From NCBI GenBank assembly GCA_016711345.1, contig JADJTD010000005.1, positions 1-48,177 on the forward strand: a stretch of 48,177 nucleotides of DNA, read 5' to 3'. Positions within the stretch are counted from its first letter, which is position 1. Every line of letters begins with the position of its first letter. The notes under the pieces were generated by a model. It saw only the letters and a list, made by a program, of their open reading frames with translations, was not told the DNA's origin and did no database searches. The position numbers and the translations under genes were made by a program. This DNA is from Chloracidobacterium sp. GTDB lineage: Bacteria > Acidobacteriota > Blastocatellia > Pyrinomonadales > Pyrinomonadaceae. This document shows, in pieces, positions 38,734-46,119 of the stretch.

Positions 38734-39108
38734 TTACGCGGCAAATGCCGGGAGTCTTTCCTTCACAGAGGCAAGCGTCGCGTCCGCGTCAAATGCCTCT
38801 TTTCCGTCGATGGCCGCCATCAGCTTTTTGTTCGAAGCAATGCCCATCTGCACCGCGCGAAGCGCAGCAACAGTCTTGGTTATGTCCGCGCCGCAAACAT
38901 CCTTGTAGAGCATCCACACGCGAGGCCCATAGATGCCAAGCGTATCCAGAAAGAGGACGGGGCCATACCCGCCCAGTACGTTGTCTGGGTCGATGGCGGG
39001 TGTCTGGCTGAACATGTCCGCCATCACGCGCGCGGCTCCTGGGTTCCCGTCGGCCATCTTCACAATGATGTCCATGGGCGTGCTGCTTAGGTCTGTAATC
39101 CTGCTCAT
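38734..39108 (-). CDS. Conserved phage protein, 124 aa
   Basis: Begins with SRITDLSSTPMDIIVKMADG then NPGAARVMADMF and a GPVLFLDTLGIYGPRVWMLY segment, a pattern I know from several phage proteins of unknown function. The start at 39108 has GAAAGGCCCGAACG upstream, identical to the leader of the 39295 gene. Confidence 0.65.
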   Translation of the reverse strand: MSRITDLSSTPMDIIVKMADGNPGAARVMADMFSQTPAIDPDNVLGGYGPVLFLDTLGIYGPRVWMLYKDVCGADITKTVAALRAVQMGIASNKKLMAAIDGKEAFDADATLASVKERLPAFAA

Positions 39109-39124
39109 CGTTCGGGCCTTTCTA

Positions 39125-39283
39125 TTACAGCTTTGAGAACCAAGTTTTTTGACCGTCGTCAGTTTCAATTCCGGCATACTGAGACAGTCCGCAGCGACGG
39201 CACGTCCGATCGTCGCTGGCCACTTCAAAATATCGCCACTTGTGGCCAAGTCTAAGCCAGCACCAGAACCGTTTCCAAGTCAT
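39125..39283 (-). CDS. Small Trp-rich CxxC protein, 52 aa
   Basis: Start at 39283 (MTWKRFWCWLRLGHKWRYFE), then TCRRCGLSQY. This is a familiar small phage protein type, with a hydrophobic aromatic N-terminus and a half zinc knuckle. Function unknown. Confidence 0.6.
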   Translation of the reverse strand: MTWKRFWCWLRLGHKWRYFEVASDDRTCRRCGLSQYAGIETDDGQKTWFSKL

Positions 39284-39294
39284 CACGCGTCCGC

Positions 39295-39477
39295 CTATTT
39301 GTGAAAATTCTGTAGCTCTTTGAGGTCTCGGCGGTGTTGGTCGTCCATCGCCTCGAATGCGGCCAGCCATGTGCTGAACGTGCCTCGCACGCCTTTTGCC
39401 GAATAGCTGCCGTTCGCATTTTTGTGAATGCGCGGATCGCTTAGGTGGCCAACGCGCGTTGTGATTTTTACCGGCAT
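39295..39477 (-). CDS. Small protein, 60 aa
   Basis: VGHLSDPRIHKNANGSYSAK then GTFSTWLAAFEAMD. Preceded by GAAAGGCCCGAACG, the same 14 bases as before the 38734 gene. No family recognised. Confidence 0.55.
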   Translation of the reverse strand: MPVKITTRVGHLSDPRIHKNANGSYSAKGVRGTFSTWLAAFEAMDDQHRRDLKELQNFHK

Positions 39478-39491
39478 CGTTCGGGCCTTTC

Positions 39492-39767
39492 TTATGATCT
39501 TTCAGGGATGGCCGGAATAGGCATCCAGTGTGTCGGGTAACAATCTGGCGAAAGCCTATCGCCGTGGCAAAAATCGGCAAAGAACCAGTCGGGCACTTCA
39601 AGGGCGCTTTCGCTCATTCCGATGTTCGAAAACTCTTCCGCTTCTTGGGTTGTGATGAAGTCCTGCAACGCAATCCATCGAACAAGCATACAGCCAGTGT
39701 TGCCAATTTCTGAGTAGGCCAGAATTTCAGTACCGTCGCGCGGCGCTGTTTCTATCGGTTGCCACAT
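39492..39767 (-). CDS. DUF551 family protein, 91 aa
   Basis: The ends WQPIETAPRDGTEIL and YPTHWMPIPAIPE are the two conserved blocks of DUF551, a small phage protein family of unknown function. First gene of the leftward operon starting from the promoter at about 39880. Confidence 0.75.
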   Translation of the reverse strand: MWQPIETAPRDGTEILAYSEIGNTGCMLVRWIALQDFITTQEAEEFSNIGMSESALEVPDWFFADFCHGDRLSPDCYPTHWMPIPAIPERS

Positions 39768-39868
39768 GGCTGTCCTTTCTCATGTTGAGACGACGCGGCC
39801 CGGCTGGTGATCACCGTCTCACGTTGCCGGGCGCAACTTCGAACGCAAGCAGCGCGTCGTCCACAGCA

Positions 39869-39913
39869 GGCATAGCAAATCTGTTGACGCGGTGTCAAGG
39901 ATAGTTGTAAAGT
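39869..39913. promoter_or_regulatory. Divergent promoters sharing a palindrome
   Basis: The palindrome TTGACGCGGTGTCAA (39884-39898) supplies both -35 boxes. Rightward: TTGACG (39884-39889), 18 bases, TAAAGT (39908-39913), for the recombinase. Leftward: TTGACA (39898-39893), 18 bases, TATGCC (39874-39869), for the DUF551 operon. The leftward leader contains TGAGACG...CGTCTCA (39786-39821) and GGTGATCACC (39806-39815). Confidence 0.5.
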
Positions 39914-39943
39914 GGCCCACAACAAATCACGTTACCAAATAGG

Positions 39944-40531
39944 TTGAATGTGGCATCTGAACGGGTCGGAAGACTGATCGGGTACGCTCGGGTCTCGACT
40001 GAGGAGCAAAACCTAGCGATGCAAGAGCAGGCGTTGCTCAAAGCTGGCGTAAGGCCGAACAACTTGCACGTTGAGAAGGTCTCAGCCGCGAGTGCCAAGC
40101 GGCACAAACTGGAATGGTCGCTGTCAACGCTTCGAGAGGGCGACGTGCTTGTGGTTTGGAAGATGGACCGCATTGCCCGGTCCCTGTTGGACCTTATTGG
40201 ACGCATGAAGCAGATTGAAGCGGCTGGCGCGCAATTCCGCAGCCTAACGGAACAGATAGATACTCGCACGCCGGGCGGCAGGCTGATCTTTCATGTGCTC
40301 GGGGCGCTGGCAGAATTTGAACGTGATCTAGTCCGCGAGCGTACACGAGCAGGCGTTAAGAACGCGATGGCGTCGGGAACGCGGTTCGGGGTTGAACCCA
40401 AGCTAAGCCCGAAGCAAGTAGCACAAGCGCAGAAAATGCGGGACGCTGGCATGTCGGCTGGCAAGATCGCAGAACACTTTAACGTCTCACGTCCAACGAT
40501 CTACGCTTGGACCGTGGGCAAGTCGAAATAG
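39944..40531 (+). CDS. Small serine recombinase (resolvase/invertase)
   Basis: YARVSTEEQ with catalytic Ser18, then KMDRIARSLLDL, LTEQIDTRTPGGRLIFHVLG and EFERDLVRERT, followed by the E-helix and an HTH (GMSAGKIAEHFNVSRPTIYA). 195 residues, the size of Hin/Gin and Tn3 resolvases, too small for a phage integrase of the large serine type. It may resolve genome multimers or invert a segment; no crossing-over sites were recognised. TTG at 39944 or GTG at 39950 could be the start. Confidence 0.85.
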   Translation: MNVASERVGRLIGYARVSTEEQNLAMQEQALLKAGVRPNNLHVEKVSAASAKRHKLEWSLSTLREGDVLVVWKMDRIARSLLDLIGRMKQIEAAGAQFRSLTEQIDTRTPGGRLIFHVLGALAEFERDLVRERTRAGVKNAMASGTRFGVEPKLSPKQVAQAQKMRDAGMSAGKIAEHFNVSRPTIYAWTVGKSK

Positions 40532-40541
40532 GAGCCAAAGA

Positions 40542-40712
40542 ATGAGCTACACGACAGAAGAAATCACAGCCAACCACGGCGACCCCGTATGGGAGGCGAT
40601 CTGGAGCACGATCAAGGGCTGGGACATCCAGCGCACTCATGGGGCTGGCTACTCAAGCCCGTCCGGTGACGACGTGCAGGCCATCTTCAACGCCATCAAG
40701 GCTGTAAAGTAG
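40542..40712 (+). CDS. Small protein, 56 aa
   Basis: ATG after AATAGGAGCCAAAGA. Contains EAIWSTIKGWDIQRTHGAGY and ends AIFNAIKAVK. Unique to the second array. No family recognised. Confidence 0.55.
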   Translation: MSYTTEEITANHGDPVWEAIWSTIKGWDIQRTHGAGYSSPSGDDVQAIFNAIKAVK

Positions 40713-40723
40713 GGGCCGTGACG

Positions 40724-40970
40724 TGGAAGTCTACAACGCACACAACATGCTTATGGAGATAGCCGCCGCCGGCATCGAGCGCGGCGAGGCGTTTCAGCGG
40801 AGACAGTTGTTCGCAAGCTTGGCGACATCGTTCTTTGGCTGATGCGACGGCGAAGCTGAAGGGGCTGTCAATCTACGATCCAGGTCGGCACCGGCCGAGG
40901 CGCGCTTCGTGATGGTCTGTCACGGCGAGTTGGTCGGGAGAACACGCTGGGAATGACAAAATCAACCTGA
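40724..40970 (+). pseudogene. Indel-damaged copy of the 1353 gene
   Basis: Aligns with 1353-1622 over its whole length but lacks about a dozen single or paired bases scattered through it, so no frame survives. Flanking sequences on both sides are clean. Start region (GCCGTGACGTGG) and the last 30 bases are intact. Decay or local sequence error cannot be told apart here. Confidence 0.7.
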
Positions 40971-40988
40971 CAGCCAAGGAGCCGTGCC

Positions 40989-41186
40989 ATGGGCAAGCCT
41001 TCTGACGTGCCCCGCGTTGTTGGGCAACTCAAAGTAACTGGCTGGGGTCCTCATGGTCGCTCAGGTGGTAAATTTGAGTGCCTGTGTGCTTGCGGGCAAA
41101 AGACACTTGTTCGGCGCTCAAAACTGAAGTCTGGAAAAACCGACAGGTGTCCAGGGTGTGCCGCGAGAAATCAGCTTAATAAATAA
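40989..41186 (+). CDS. Zinc-ribbon-like protein, second copy
   Basis: 65 residues, one substitution relative to 1144-1341 (Tyr to Asp before RCPGC). Here it follows the 1353-type gene instead of preceding it, and its downstream neighbour differs from the base after AAGGAG. Confidence 0.7.
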   Translation: MGKPSDVPRVVGQLKVTGWGPHGRSGGKFECLCACGQKTLVRRSKLKSGKTDRCPGCAARNQLNK

Positions 41187-41199
41187 GGAGACTTTTAGA

Positions 41200-41415
41200 A
41201 TGGACCTAGTAGACGAGACACACCGCTACCTCCCAGGTGGTGACATTGCCGAGAGCGTACCAATGTGCGCGCACTGCGGCGGTATGGTTGCGATGCGAAA
41301 CCCTCGCGGCGACTGCTATCATCTGTATTGGCCTGACATGCTCACCGACGAGGCCAAGATTGCCAACGGTTTCCGCAAGGTTGACCGGGTGGTGACAGAA
41401 TGGGTCAAGGGTTAA
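41200..41415 (+). CDS. Small CxxC protein, 71 aa
   Basis: ATG at 41200 after AAGGAGACTTTTAGA; the longer frame from 41158 lies in the previous gene. CAHCGGMVAMRNPRGDCYHL carries three Cys and a His for a zinc site. Unique to the second array. Confidence 0.6.
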   Translation: MDLVDETHRYLPGGDIAESVPMCAHCGGMVAMRNPRGDCYHLYWPDMLTDEAKIANGFRKVDRVVTEWVKG

Positions 41416-41426
41416 AAGGAGGGAAC

Positions 41427-41618
41427 ATGAATAGTCCGATAGCGGCGCTAGCTTATGCCCTCTACGACGCAGAGAGTACGTCGCGTCTGGGTGAGCAGCC
41501 ACGCGAGGTCATGGACGAATATTTTGAGCGCGCTGCCACGCTGCTTTACATGATCAAGAATTACCAGACGCGGGCGGCACGCATGGCGATTGCTCGTGAA
41601 ATCAAGAAGTCGAGATAG
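41427..41618 (+). CDS. Small helical protein, 63 aa
   Basis: ATG at 41427 after AAAAGGAGGGAAC. Helical (AALAYALYDAESTSRLGEQP, YFERAATLLYMIKNY) and basic at the end. No family recognised. Confidence 0.6.
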   Translation: MNSPIAALAYALYDAESTSRLGEQPREVMDEYFERAATLLYMIKNYQTRAARMAIAREIKKSR

Positions 41619-41628
41619 GAGCCAAGGG

Positions 41629-41892
41629 GTGAGCACAGCAGACGACCGAAACAACATGCGGATGGACATGCTGGAAGGGCTGGCCGATGCGTGGTCGGCT
41701 GAAGTAAATCTTGGCGACATGATCCGCAACGCGACAAGCCCTATGCGGCTCAATCGCGGTGCTCCGGCAGACGTGGTGCAGGGGTTCCACGAACGCATGA
41801 TGGCACAGGTCGACGCCATAGCTCGCCAAGCCTTTATGGAGGGCGCGTGGCGCGGCGTGTGTCTCGCAAATGACGAAATGAAGAAACGCTAA
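41629..41892 (+). CDS. Small protein, 87 aa, GTG start
   Basis: GTG at 41629 after ATAGGAGCCAAGGG. Helical throughout, with NNMRMDMLEGLADAWSAEVN and a C-terminal FMEGAWRGVCLANDEMKK. Unique to this array. Confidence 0.6.
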   Translation: MSTADDRNNMRMDMLEGLADAWSAEVNLGDMIRNATSPMRLNRGAPADVVQGFHERMMAQVDAIARQAFMEGAWRGVCLANDEMKKR

Positions 41893-41903
41893 AGGAGACT
41901 TTT

Positions 41904-42197
41904 GTGTCGCGTCGAATGAAGCAGCTTAAAGCCGCGCGTAAGTCCGCTGAGGTATCTGATGCGGCTGCTGTGCGAGACGCACTTAAGAAGAAGTGGGCAA
42001 AGGGAAGCCGCTGCCCGTTCTGCAATCACATTTACGATACAAGGCACTCTCTTGATGTGCATCTATCGCGGGGGTGCAAGGTGGCACTAGAGCGAGGCGT
42101 AAGTCCTCACAAAAATGGGCCTGTTGATCCGCAGCGCCCAAAGCTTGGGAAGCTGTATAAAAATTCTCTACTGGCTAAGGTGCTAAGAGATGAATGA
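41904..42197 (+). CDS. Small C2HC zinc-finger protein, 97 aa
   Basis: GTG after AAAGGAGACTTTT. CPFCNHIYDTRHSLDVHLSR followed by GC gives a CxxC-H-C zinc finger at about residues 37-58, flanked by basic helices. Likely DNA binding, related in plan to short phage zinc-finger regulators. Confidence 0.65.
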   Translation: MSRRMKQLKAARKSAEVSDAAAVRDALKKKWAKGSRCPFCNHIYDTRHSLDVHLSRGCKVALERGVSPHKNGPVDPQRPKLGKLYKNSLLAKVLRDE

Positions 42198-42211
42198 AGG
42201 GGAGCGAATAA

Positions 42212-42421
42212 ATGAGACACCCTGCAACCGTTCTTAAGGCCTACCATCTTGGCGATCATATGGACGACGATGAGCTTGAAATGCTCGCAATGGAAATGCA
42301 GGCCATAGCAGACAACACGGCGAAGTTTGGCGAAATGTTCAGATTGCAAACCGTGTACGCAGACAAGGTGGCATACGACTGCAAAGCGTTTTTGCGATCA
42401 CGCCGCGAGCGTGCGGCTTAG
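42212..42421 (+). CDS. Small acidic helical protein, 69 aa
   Basis: ATG after GGGGAGCGAATAA. HMDDDELEMLAMEMQAIADN then a basic C-terminus (KAFLRSRRERAA). No family recognised. Followed by GATAGGAGCG of the duplicated 89-aa gene. Confidence 0.6.
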   Translation: MRHPATVLKAYHLGDHMDDDELEMLAMEMQAIADNTAKFGEMFRLQTVYADKVAYDCKAFLRSRRERAA

Positions 42422-42439
42422 TAAAACTGATAGGAGCGC

Positions 42440-42709
42440 ATGGCGATGACGCCAGATCAGTTGAAGACAGCAACGCGCGAACAGCGCTTGGCGTGGTTCG
42501 CGCTACAGGTAATCCGCGAGTCGTGGGATGCAACGGACGTGTGCGGCGCTGACATTCAGGAGTGGGCGGCGGCGGCTGGTTTGATCTATCCCGATGAAGT
42601 CAACGAGGACACTGACTTAAACGGCATCGAGAACGCAGAACACCTCGAGATTGGGGACACGTTTTACAGAGAGGCGCGCGATCTTCACGAAGCGCAGCCA
42701 TCAACATAA
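42440..42709 (+). CDS. Small acidic early protein, second copy
   Basis: Identical protein to 406-675. Both copies share sequence from the GATAGGAGCGC upstream to the CATAAGGAG downstream, and nothing beyond either edge. Confidence 0.75.
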   Translation: MAMTPDQLKTATREQRLAWFALQVIRESWDATDVCGADIQEWAAAAGLIYPDEVNEDTDLNGIENAEHLEIGDTFYREARDLHEAQPST

Positions 42710-42721
42710 GGAGGGCAGGCC

Positions 42722-43090
42722 GTGGCCGATGTTGGAGCGCGATGGAACATCTACAGCGAGACAAACTATGGCGACGACGGCGATAGATTGGGCGCGGCTT
42801 GCTTGTTGGTTCAGAACTTCGGTCTTAGCCTAGCCTCGATAAATTCCGGGGAGCGGTCTTTCGCACTTGGGCGCCTGACATCGGAGATACAGGTCGTTCT
42901 AAAGCAGGCATACGGCCAAGGGATCTTCGATGGTTCAAAGCAGATGTTCTCAGAGACGCAAGCGGCGCGCGGATCGGAACGGGAGCTTTGCGCAAGGCAA
43001 GTCCGTAACTTTATCGAGCGCGAGAAAATCACAGGGAAGATGGCCGAGCTTTTCGAACGCTTGGCAAAAGATATAGAAGTTCCATTCTGA
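42722..43090 (+). CDS. Small early protein, 122 aa, GTG start
   Basis: GTG after AAGGAGGGCAGGCC. Contains SINSGERSFALGRLTSEIQV and ERELCARQVRNFIEREKITG. Alpha-helical; no family recognised. Replaces the 689-1622 block of the first array. Confidence 0.6.
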   Translation: MADVGARWNIYSETNYGDDGDRLGAACLLVQNFGLSLASINSGERSFALGRLTSEIQVVLKQAYGQGIFDGSKQMFSETQAARGSERELCARQVRNFIEREKITGKMAELFERLAKDIEVPF

Positions 43091-43104
43091 CAAAGGAGCC
43101 GTGC

Positions 43105-43317
43105 TTGCGCTGGCATACTGGAGAGACAACGCCGAAGGATCGCCCCGTTCTGATGGCGATGGACGCTTGCCGATCTGTCGGCATGTGGCGCGACAAGTGG
43201 CGCGGGTGGGTGGTCTGCGCTGATGGGTTCGACGCGCGTGACCATCACGGCGAAGTCATTGTGGTGGATCGCCCGCAGTTCTGGTGCGAGATACCTGACG
43301 TTACTCTTGAGACGTGA
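43105..43317 (+). CDS. Trp-rich early protein, second copy
   Basis: Same 70-residue product as 1640-1852 with a silent change near the start. TTG start after AAAGGAGCCGTGC. Followed directly by the 3091-type gene, whereas the first array has five other genes between them. Confidence 0.65.
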   Translation: MRWHTGETTPKDRPVLMAMDACRSVGMWRDKWRGWVVCADGFDARDHHGEVIVVDRPQFWCEIPDVTLET

Positions 43318-43328
43318 AAGGAGCGTCT

Positions 43329-43505
43329 ATGCCGATCACATACCCGCCTGAAATGTTACCGAAGGAAGAAGACGCTGACGTGATCGTGCAGTGCGAGATG
43401 TGCCACACCATGTCACCAATTGACGACATGATGAGCCACGGAGCAGCCTTTGTCTGCGCGGCTTGCTATGCGCTTCCAGTTATCTACAGATTCTCGAATC
43501 TGTAG
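43329..43505 (+). CDS. Zinc-knuckle protein, second copy
   Basis: 58 residues; identical to the 3091 gene up to CAAC, then different because of an indel before the hairpin. CEMC and CAAC with His 25 kept. Confidence 0.65.
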   Translation: MPITYPPEMLPKEEDADVIVQCEMCHTMSPIDDMMSHGAAFVCAACYALPVIYRFSNL

Positions 43506-43511
43506 ATAACT
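43478..43511. terminator. Perfect hairpin terminator, second copy
   Basis: Same 15-base arms and CTCG loop as 3239-3272, between the convergent array and methyltransferase operon. Confidence 0.75.
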
Positions 43512-43532
43512 CTTAGGCCGGGGGTGAATGGC

Positions 43533-44327
43533 TTATCTGTCATGGTTTATCTCCAACAGCATTTGCTCTGCCGGTTTCTTCTTCTCTGCTTCGACAAAGA
43601 AATCTGGCTGCGCGTAGGCGGCTTCGATGCGCTTGCAAGCCGTCTCGAAATACCCGGGATCAATCTCAATGCCGATGAACTTACGGCCAAGCTTCACACA
43701 GGCAACGCCAGTAGTGCCGGAACCCATGAATGGGTCTAGGATGGTCTGTCCTGCATCGCTGAACAAAAAAACAAGTTCTCGCATTAGTGGAATTGGCTTC
43801 TGCGTTTCGTGCTGGTGTTTTCCGCCGCTGTTTTTGCAATGCGTGAAAACACCATGCTTTCCGCCGCCATTCCATCGGCTCTGACCATTTCCACACCAAA
43901 CTGCTGCAATGCTTTCATAACCCATTCCTGGCATCTGACCGTTGTATTGGGGCATTCCGTCAGGCTTCACCCAGATCATGCTTCTTTTGAACTTACTCCC
44001 ATGGCTCTCAAAAGAACTTCTCCAGTCTGATATTGCTTCGGCTTGACAAAAAGCTAGCGCCCAGCCCCCGCATTTATCTGAACACCAACCAGCAACAAAA
44101 TCCCTCAAATCAGAAGTTATTGGAGGAAAACTTAAAATTTCAGGAACCATCACATCAGATGGGCCGCCGCGTGAAACGCCGCGTTTCACGCGGCGGCCCA
44201 TCGTGTGAGCTTCTTTTTCAAATGGAGGGTCTGTCACCACAGCATCCACTTTAGGCAGCAAAGGAAGTATTTCCCTGCAGTCCCCAAGGTAGAGGGTGCA
44301 ATCGCCTATGATGACAGGAGTCCCCAT
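43533..44327 (-). CDS. Beta-class DNA methyltransferase, allele 2, intact
   Basis: 264 residues. VVTDPPF (catalytic motif IV, near residue 33), central region with WALAFCQAEAISDWRSSFES, IWVKPDGMPQ and NGGGKHGVFTHCKN, then QKPIPLMRELV, FMGSGTTGVACVKLGRKFIG (SAM motif) and EIDPGYFE. Order IV then I marks the beta class (N6-adenine or N4-cytosine). DPPF rather than DPPY is within family range. Compared with the copy at 3292-4012, both ends are nearly identical but the central recognition part is of another type. Likely protects phage DNA or alters host regulation. Confidence 0.8.
   Translation of the reverse strand: MGTPVIIGDCTLYLGDCREILPLLPKVDAVVTDPPFEKEAHTMGRRVKRGVSRGGPSDVMVPEILSFPPITSDLRDFVAGWCSDKCGGWALAFCQAEAISDWRSSFESHGSKFKRSMIWVKPDGMPQYNGQMPGMGYESIAAVWCGNGQSRWNGGGKHGVFTHCKNSGGKHQHETQKPIPLMRELVFLFSDAGQTILDPFMGSGTTGVACVKLGRKFIGIEIDPGYFETACKRIEAAYAQPDFFVEAEKKKPAEQMLLEINHDR
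44158..44202. repeat. 45-base hairpin inside the methyltransferase gene
   Basis: Perfect 21-base arms (GATGGGCCGCCGCGTGAAAC plus G) around CCG, encoding MGRRVKRGVSRGGP. It lies just downstream of where the two methyltransferase alleles start to differ. Confidence 0.85.
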
Positions 44328-44330
44328 TCT

Positions 44331-44684
44331 CTACTCTCCCTCTGCTGTAGTTGGGTTCATGCTGACAGCGAGACTTTCTGCTTCGTCAGTGCGGTCACCG
44401 TTCGACGGTGGGGGCGGCCTAAGCATGAAGTGTGTGATGTAGATCGTGCAGTTGTCGTCAATCAATTCAACAGGCTGCCCGCGCGTGTCCTCAAATCGGT
44501 TCTTGGCAATGCTAAATCTTACGTCAGTCATTCGCACTCCAGGCCCATCTTGTGCGCCGTATGCCCTCATGACAGTGAAAGCATCGACGTACCCGAATAA
44601 AGGCGGCAGGTCGCTAATAGGATACCAAGTGCCGTGCTGGAACGAGTGATTAACTCTGCTGACTGCTTGAATTGGCTCACTCAC
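44331..44684 (-). CDS. DUF551-like protein with shared Pro-rich tail, 117 aa
   Basis: GTG at 44684, the same start codon and ribosome site as the 4646-4897 gene of the other copy. HGTWYPISDLPPLFGYVDAF and IYITHFMLRPPPP are the DUF551-type start and end. From PPPPSNGDRTDEAES on, the sequence is shared with the pentapeptide protein at 4016-4649, so this gene is a natural hybrid. Confidence 0.65.
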   Translation of the reverse strand: MSEPIQAVSRVNHSFQHGTWYPISDLPPLFGYVDAFTVMRAYGAQDGPGVRMTDVRFSIAKNRFEDTRGQPVELIDDNCTIYITHFMLRPPPPSNGDRTDEAESLAVSMNPTTAEGE

Positions 44685-44785
44685 AGCTTTCCCCTCCGTC
44701 TCATAATTTCCAGTGTCATCAGGACACCCAGAGCGACACCAAGCGCGACCCATGGCAGCGCGGATAGCTCTTGCTCTAGCGTCAT
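44681..44785 (-). CDS. 34-aa membrane peptide, second copy
   Basis: Identical to 4894-4998. Coupled to the HNH gene and to the next gene by the same overlaps. Confidence 0.6.
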   Translation of the reverse strand: MTLEQELSALPWVALGVALGVLMTLEIMRRRGKL

Positions 44786-44791
44786 CGCTTC

Positions 44792-45136
44792 TCAACGCTC
44801 CCGTCCATTCGTTTGCGGAGCCCGCTCGCCTTCGTGCCCGGCATACGGGCGGCCCCTAGGCTTGCGGAGACCGGCGTTCTTTTCTTTCACACGGACGGCC
44901 TTGTCAATTGCGGGCCGATCAAATCCGACTGTCTTTGTCAGGTGGCATCTGGTGCGAAGAACAACGCAGTTCCCAACGCTGCTATCACCACCAAGCGCAA
45001 CGGGTAATCTGTGGTCGTATTCGACGTTGCCAGAAATGATCTTCTGCCCGCATCCGCACTCGCAGAACCCGCCGCAGCGGTGCCAAGCTGAGAGCTTTGT
45101 TGCCTTGCTGAACTCGTCTTTGTGGGTGCGGGTCAT
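44792..45136 (-). CDS. HNH endonuclease, second copy, altered C-terminus
   Basis: Identical to 4995-5348 for the HNH core (YDHRLPVALGGDSSVGNCVV). One extra base near 44844 shifts the last 20 residues into another frame, which still closes. The catalytic part should be unaffected. Confidence 0.65.
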   Translation of the reverse strand: MTRTHKDEFSKATKLSAWHRCGGFCECGCGQKIISGNVEYDHRLPVALGGDSSVGNCVVLRTRCHLTKTVGFDRPAIDKAVRVKEKNAGLRKPRGRPYAGHEGERAPQTNGRER

Positions 45137-45471
45137 GCTGCCCTATCCAAAAGCTCAAGCCCCCGCGTGAGGCACGGGCCGCATATGCAATCTTCACGGC
45201 AGTCGTTCGGCAAAACTATTGCTCTCGTCACGTAGTTGTTGCACGCCATGCATATCGGGTGCGTCCACCCCTTATTCCCAATGGCTTTGGCAATGGCTTC
45301 AAAGTCAGAACCAGCATCTAATATTTGTTGATACACCTTCGAAGAGTCACCGAATGAGGTTGTTCCCCACTTTCCATTGGTGAAGTATTGGCCCTTCCAT
45401 TTGTCGGCCACGTCATCAGCAGACGCTATCGCAACGTCAAATTTTGGTGTCGCTCGTCCAATAATTTTCAT
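45133..45471 (-). CDS. Inserted Cys-rich protein, 112 aa
   Basis: Start at 45471 (MKIIGRATPKFDVAIASADD). The C-terminal half has CMACNN and DCREDCICGPCLTRG, a probable zinc site. Present only in this copy, placed exactly between the HNH gene and the 61-aa coiled-coil gene, with an ATGA overlap on each side. The 12-base sequence TCATGCTGCCCT occurs at both ends. Function unknown. Confidence 0.65.
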   Translation of the reverse strand: MKIIGRATPKFDVAIASADDVADKWKGQYFTNGKWGTTSFGDSSKVYQQILDAGSDFEAIAKAIGNKGWTHPICMACNNYVTRAIVLPNDCREDCICGPCLTRGLELLDRAA

Positions 45472-45653
45472 GCTGCCCTCTTGATGAGCTTCAGGGCATT
45501 GGCCTTGGCCTTTCGGGCTTGCACATGCCAAGCGCCACGAGCGGCAGCCAATAGGTTTGCAACGGCCATCCGCAGTTCGTCATTCTCATTGCGGAGCGCC
45601 TTTATCTCGCGCTCTAGGCGCTTTAGCTCGCATGTGAATAGATCAGGCGTCAT
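45468..45653 (-). CDS. Small coiled-coil protein, second copy
   Basis: 61 residues, identical to 5349-5534. One silent base change. Confidence 0.7.
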   Translation of the reverse strand: MTPDLFTCELKRLEREIKALRNENDELRMAVANLLAAARGAWHVQARKAKANALKLIKRAA

Positions 45654-46119
45654 GCTGCCGCTTCCTGAGCTTTAAGAACCGTTTCAGGGTCAAGCCCTGT
45701 TTCGTGCGCGTAGACGACTTCGACGGCATCGTTGAGCGTATTGAAATCGGCTTGGCCCAGCTTGTCGAATGCAATCGACTTCGCCTTGAACACGCGGACC
45801 ATGCCGCCGTCAGGGTGTGGACGAATGAAGGCATATGCACCTGCTGCTTTCAGCGCCCCCTCGATGGCGAGCGCGGTCAGTTGGGTCAGACCCGGTTGAT
45901 CTTCCGCAAACGCCACGGGAACATCAGTCGTCTCCCTGTGGCCCGCTTTGATGAGGGCCCATTTGCGGAGGTGTTCTTCGCTCTCCGGCTGGAATTCTGC
46001 ACTCCGGCCAATGTGCTGGTACATCGCGCACACGCCGAAGAAGCGGCGCAGTTGCTCAGGCTCCGAGGCTTCGTCTTGGCGTCCATCTTTTAGCCTGCAT
46101 AGTGTGGGCACGTCGTCAT
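45650..46119 (-). pseudogene. Second copy of the CPHC phage protein, frameshifted
   Basis: Matches 5531-6001; the last two thirds are identical, but several indels between about 45990 and 46110 break the N-terminal third and fuse it with the upstream frame. Could be assembly error. Confidence 0.65.

Noticed and set aside
38190..39090. Long plus-strand frames in the leftward small-gene operon
   Set aside because: They are shadows: the minus strand has closely packed genes with ribosome sites, and the plus frames are rich in Arg, Pro and His with no starts.
39944..40531. Phage integrase and attachment site
   Set aside because: The recombinase has the size of a resolvase/invertase, and no tRNA end or att-like repeat was found beside it. 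Lysogeny is not excluded.
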